Shown piece by piece: positions 6,205-8,261 of a DNA stretch of 8,261 nucleotides. Below the pieces are notes generated by a model. It did not search any database, had not been told where the DNA came from, and was given only the letters and a program-made list of their open reading frames with translations. Each line of letters begins with the position of its first letter. Within the stretch, counting starts at the first letter, position 1. The stretch spans positions 1 to 8,261 of the forward strand of contig CANRMK010000097.1 of assembly GCA_947631715.1 (NCBI GenBank), given 5' to 3'. The translations under genes were made by a program, and so were the position numbers. Source of the stretch: an uncultured Acetatifactor sp. (GTDB lineage: Bacteria > Bacillota > Clostridia > Lachnospirales > Lachnospiraceae).

Positions 6205-6228
6205 CAAAATATCAGACAAAGTATCAGA
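6205..6228. repeat. Two-copy 12-base tandem repeat
   Basis: CAAAATATCAGA (6205-6216) is followed directly by CAAAGTATCAGA (6217-6228), one base different. A third, weaker copy CAGTGTATCACA lies at 6235-6246 and overlaps the candidate -10 box. In the doubtful frame listed at 6190-6462 the units encode SDTL and SDIL. Confidence 0.6.
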
Positions 6229-6235
6229 CGTGTTC

Positions 6236-6264
6236 AGTGTATCACATGACAGCGCATTGCGCAA
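6236..6264 (-). promoter_or_regulatory. Candidate distal promoter upstream of recA
   Basis: On the minus strand TTGCGC (6264-6259) and TACACT (6241-6236) are 17 bases apart, and TG lies one base before the -10 box, an extended -10 feature. Matches are modest (3 of 6 and 4 of 6). It would start a transcript near 6229 that could reach recA with a leader of about 275 bases, outside direct SOS-box occlusion of initiation. Confidence 0.3.
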
Positions 6265-6515
6265 GAAAATTGTCTCCCTGGCGGCAATATAATGCAACCG
6301 TTCAGCCCCTCCGTCGTATTCAGCCCGGTACTGTCGATGTTCTTCCAGCAGACCGTCGGAGCGCGCCGGCTCTTGGCGAGGTACTCTCGAGCAGGCATAT
6401 CTTACATGCCTTGGATCCGTTACGTGCGGAGCCGGGCGGAAGCGCGTCTGCCGGGAGCACATCTGCAGTATCGGGCGTGACTTGCAAGGGAAAGGCTGAT
6501 ATTCCTATAAAGGTC

Positions 6516-7763
6516 TTAAATCTCCACTGCCTCCAAAATACATTCCCTCAGCAGCGTCAGGGCGGCAGCCACAGCCGACTCCCGCACCTTGCGCCGGCTG
6601 CCGGAAAACCGGTACTTTCTGACCGTCACATTCTCTCTGACCCGGCAGCCGATATACACCAGCCCCGCCGGCTTTTCTGCCGTGCCGCCGTCAGGCCCTG
6701 CGATCCCGGTGACAGACAGTGCCGCGTCCGTTCCTGCTGCCCGCGCCGCCCCGGCCGCCATCTCTTCCGCCGTCTCTGCGCTCACCGCACCGTATCGGTC
6801 CAGGGTATCCTTGCTCACTCCAAGCTGGCTCATTTTCGCCTCATTGGCATAAGTGACGAACCCCGCCTTATATACCTCCGACACGCCCGGAACATTGATG
6901 ATCCTGCCGGAGAGCAGTCCGCCGGTGCAGGACTCGGCGCAGGCTAAAGTCAGCCCGGCATCCGCAAGAAGCCTTACCACCGCAGTCTCCAGATCCGTCT
7001 CGTCCTCTGTGGTGTAGACCGCCCGCCCGAACCTGTCTTTCAGTTCCCTCACCAGAGGGTCTATGAGCCTTTCGGCCTTCTCACTGTTTTCCGCAGAGGC
7101 GGTGACCCGGATATGCACCTCTCCGGTCTTGGCGTAGGTGGCCAGGGTAGGGTTGGTCTGCGCGTCGATCAGGTCTTTCACCACTGTCTCCGCCTTGCTC
7201 TCTCCCACGCCGCAGATCTTCACGGTCCGGGAGCAGATGACCTGGGAGGTAAGATCTGCCAGATAAGGCGCCACATTGGCTTCAAACATAGGACACAGTT
7301 CATTGGGCGGGCCCGGGAGCAGAATCACTTTTGACTTTTCTGTCTCGATGATCAGCCCCGGCGCCGTGCCGTTGGGATTGTCCAGCACAATGGCGCCCTC
7401 CGGCATCATGGCCTGCTTCCAGTTATTTTCTGTAAGCTCCATGCCTCTCCGCTCAAAAAAGTGCTTCAGCATCTCCCTGCTGGGCTCATGCATAGTAAGT
7501 TTTCTGCCGCAGACCTTTGCCGCCGTTTCCTTTGTCAGGTCATCCTCCGTGGGCCCCAGTCCCCCGGACAGTATGACCACGTCCGAGCGGTCCATCGCCC
7601 TCTCCAGCGTTTCCGACAGCCGGCCCTCATTGTCGCCCACCACAGTCTGGAAATAACAGGAAAGTCCGAGCCCCGCGCACTTTTCCGCCAGGAACGCGCC
7701 GTTGGTGTTCACGATGTTCCCCAAAAGCAGCTCCGTCCCCACAAAAATAAATTCCGCTACCAT
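6516..7763 (-). CDS. cinA: CinA family protein, nicotinamide-nucleotide amidohydrolase
   Basis: The 415-residue protein has the two-domain CinA layout. The N-terminal MoCF/COG1058 domain carries FVGTELLLGNIVNTNG (7-22), SGGLGPTEDD (66-75) and the PGPPNE loop (150-155), linked to pyrophosphatase activity on ADP-ribose and related compounds. The C-terminal PncC domain carries AESCTGG (276-282, nucleophile S278) and TGIAGPDGG (352-360), the signature of nicotinamide mononucleotide deamidase, which recycles NMN to nicotinate mononucleotide for NAD synthesis. In several Firmicutes cinA is competence-induced and sits beside recA, as here. The ATG at 7763 is chosen because GGAGG lies 7 bases upstream and gives the family N-terminus (MVAEFIFVGTE); a TTG at 7820 would add 19 atypical residues. 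pgsA ends 96 bases upstream with no terminator between, so the two are probably co-transcribed. Confidence 0.95.
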   Translation of the reverse strand: MVAEFIFVGTELLLGNIVNTNGAFLAEKCAGLGLSCYFQTVVGDNEGRLSETLERAMDRSDVVILSGGLGPTEDDLTKETAAKVCGRKLTMHEPSREMLKHFFERRGMELTENNWKQAMMPEGAIVLDNPNGTAPGLIIETEKSKVILLPGPPNELCPMFEANVAPYLADLTSQVICSRTVKICGVGESKAETVVKDLIDAQTNPTLATYAKTGEVHIRVTASAENSEKAERLIDPLVRELKDRFGRAVYTTEDETDLETAVVRLLADAGLTLACAESCTGGLLSGRIINVPGVSEVYKAGFVTYANEAKMSQLGVSKDTLDRYGAVSAETAEEMAAGAARAAGTDAALSVTGIAGPDGGTAEKPAGLVYIGCRVRENVTVRKYRFSGSRRKVRESAVAAALTLLRECILEAVEI

Positions 7764-7859
7764 CTTTCTTCCTCCGAAAATCTGCCCGAGGATCTCCAGC
7801 TTTACACGGATCTGGAACAACGCCCGCAGCCGAAACGAGATACCTGGCAGAATGGCTTT

Positions 7860-8261
7860 TTAATCTTTCATGACACCTTTATTCTTCACCAGATAATCAA
7901 TCAGCGACACCACCGTCAGCACAAGCGCGATCCACATGACTATCTGGGTCAACGGATTCAGCCACGGCATCCATACCTCCGTCCCCGGTATGTTCACCAG
8001 CATCAGGCACACCATCACCATCTGGAAAGTCGTCTTAAATTTTCCCCAGTAGCTGGCAGCAATGACAATACCGTTATCCGCAGCCACAAGCCGGAAGCCG
8101 CTGATGATAAATTCCCTGGCGATAATCAGGATCACGACCCAGGCCGGAATCCTCTCCAGCTCCACCAGAGCGATCAGGGCGGAACACACCAGAAGCTTAT
8201 CCGCCAGGGGATCCATGAATTTTCCGAAATTGGTGACAAGATTATATTTTCTGGCGATCTT
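7860..8261 (-). CDS. pgsA: CDP-diacylglycerol-glycerol-3-phosphate 3-phosphatidyltransferase, C-terminal part
   Basis: This membrane enzyme makes phosphatidylglycerophosphate, the first committed step to phosphatidylglycerol. The gene is cut by the right edge: the frame is open to 8261, leaving 133 residues and the stop. The visible start of the fragment, ARKYNLVTNFGKFMDPLADK, completes the CDP-alcohol phosphatidyltransferase motif AR-x8-G-x3-D-x3-D; only its leading DG lies outside the window. Hydrophobic segments follow: LLVCSALIALVEL, AWVVILIIAREFIISGFRLVA, and VMWIALVLTVVSLIDYLV near the end, as expected for the transmembrane helices. IIAREFIISGFRL is characteristic of PgsA rather than of cardiolipin or phosphatidylserine synthases. 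cinA follows in the same direction. Confidence 0.93.
   Translation of the reverse strand, partial: KIARKYNLVTNFGKFMDPLADKLLVCSALIALVELERIPAWVVILIIAREFIISGFRLVAADNGIVIAASYWGKFKTTFQMVMVCLMLVNIPGTEVWMPWLNPLTQIVMWIALVLTVVSLIDYLVKNKGVMKD

Larger units (their letters stand above)
6190..6462 (-). pseudogene. Unrecognised 90-codon open frame, possible gene remnant
   Basis: I do not recognise this product. The first 30 or so residues (many Arg, Pro, His and Cys) look like read-through of non-coding DNA and the ATG at 6462 lacks a ribosome binding site. The second half has a more protein-like composition: a charged helical stretch LLEEHRQYRAEYDGG, then ERLHYIAARETIFLRNAL, and an acidic end with a repeated SDTL-SDIL unit. 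Another frame nearby, from ATG 6399, reads MPAREYLAKS and could have belonged to the same gene before a frameshift. A remnant of a lost gene fits; a chance open frame in GC-rich DNA is equally possible. Confidence 0.2.
6052..6515. other. Intergenic block between cinA and recA without a confident gene
   Basis: This 464-base stretch is long for a gap inside an otherwise tight cluster. I see no U-tract terminator for cinA. It holds a 90-codon open frame of doubtful status (6462-6190), a possible promoter (6264-6236), a 12-base tandem repeat (6228-6205), a 9-base repeat TGACAGCGC at 6167-6175 and 6247-6255, a small AGCGC/GCGCT hairpin (6190-6171), and a strong GGAGGTGA ribosome binding site (6117-6110) leading into very short frames. 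Decay of a former gene, a long second recA leader, or an unannotated small RNA would each fit. Confidence 0.5.

Noticed and set aside
6345..6420. Short inverted repeats (for example AGGCAT / ATGCCT) as a cinA terminator
   Set aside because: Stems are only about 6 bp and none is followed by a T-run on the transcribed strand.
6237..6947. 236-codon plus-strand frame crossing the cinA-recA gap
   Set aside because: Most of it is antisense to the conserved PncC domain of cinA, there is no ribosome binding site, and the composition is non-protein-like.
7764..7820. 19-residue extension of CinA from TTG 7820
   Set aside because: ATG 7763 has GGAGG at 7 bases and matches the family N-terminus; the TTG lacks a comparable site.
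1..8261. CRISPR array, insertion sequence, phage or defence island
   Set aside because: No regularly spaced repeats, transposase, integrase or defence domains were seen; all confident genes are core housekeeping functions in one direction.

Overview
The window reads as ordinary chromosomal core from a spore-forming Clostridia, most likely Lachnospiraceae. The grounds are inferential: the minus-strand order pgsA - cinA - recA - recX - rny - aminotransferase - Nudix hydrolase - (spoIIM-like), Gram-positive SOS boxes at recA, strong GGAGG-type ribosome binding sites, and RNase Y as the mRNA endonuclease. All genes lie on the minus strand, so transcription runs from high to low coordinates. I see no tRNA, rRNA, CRISPR array, insertion sequence or phage gene.

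Layout in transcription order. The end of pgsA (phosphatidylglycerophosphate synthase, cut by the right edge, 8261-7860) is followed by cinA (7763-6516). A 463-base stretch without a confident gene (6515-6052) comes next. It holds an unexplained open frame, a short tandem repeat, a possible distal promoter and a strong ribosome binding site that leads only into tiny frames. The recA promoter, with two LexA-type SOS boxes (6047-5994), then drives recA (5952-4918) and recX (4900-4289), which are 17 bases apart and form an SOS operon. A 226-base gap (4288-4063) holds a near-consensus sigma-A promoter, operator-like repeats and a structured leader for rny. rny (4062-2509) ends at a very clear Rho-independent terminator (2456-2421). 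A separate promoter (2399-2371) then drives a subgroup Ic-type aspartate aminotransferase (2267-981) and an ADP-ribose pyrophosphatase-type Nudix hydrolase (958-407), 22 bases apart. A 173-base gap with a hairpin and a direct repeat leads to the start of a membrane protein that resembles SpoIIM, cut by the left edge (233-1).

Functionally the window joins membrane lipid synthesis (pgsA), pyridine nucleotide salvage (cinA), recombination and SOS (recA, recX), RNA decay (rny) and amino acid and nucleotide housekeeping. Two reading-frame starts need correcting. recA most likely begins at 5952, because the longest frame (from 6051) runs through its own promoter and SOS boxes. cinA most likely begins at 7763 rather than at the upstream TTG at 7820.

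I found no convincing new multi-gene system. The parts that earn a second look are non-coding: the rny upstream region, where alternative pairings and a hairpin over the ribosome binding site suggest control of RNase Y expression, and the 463-base block between cinA and recA.
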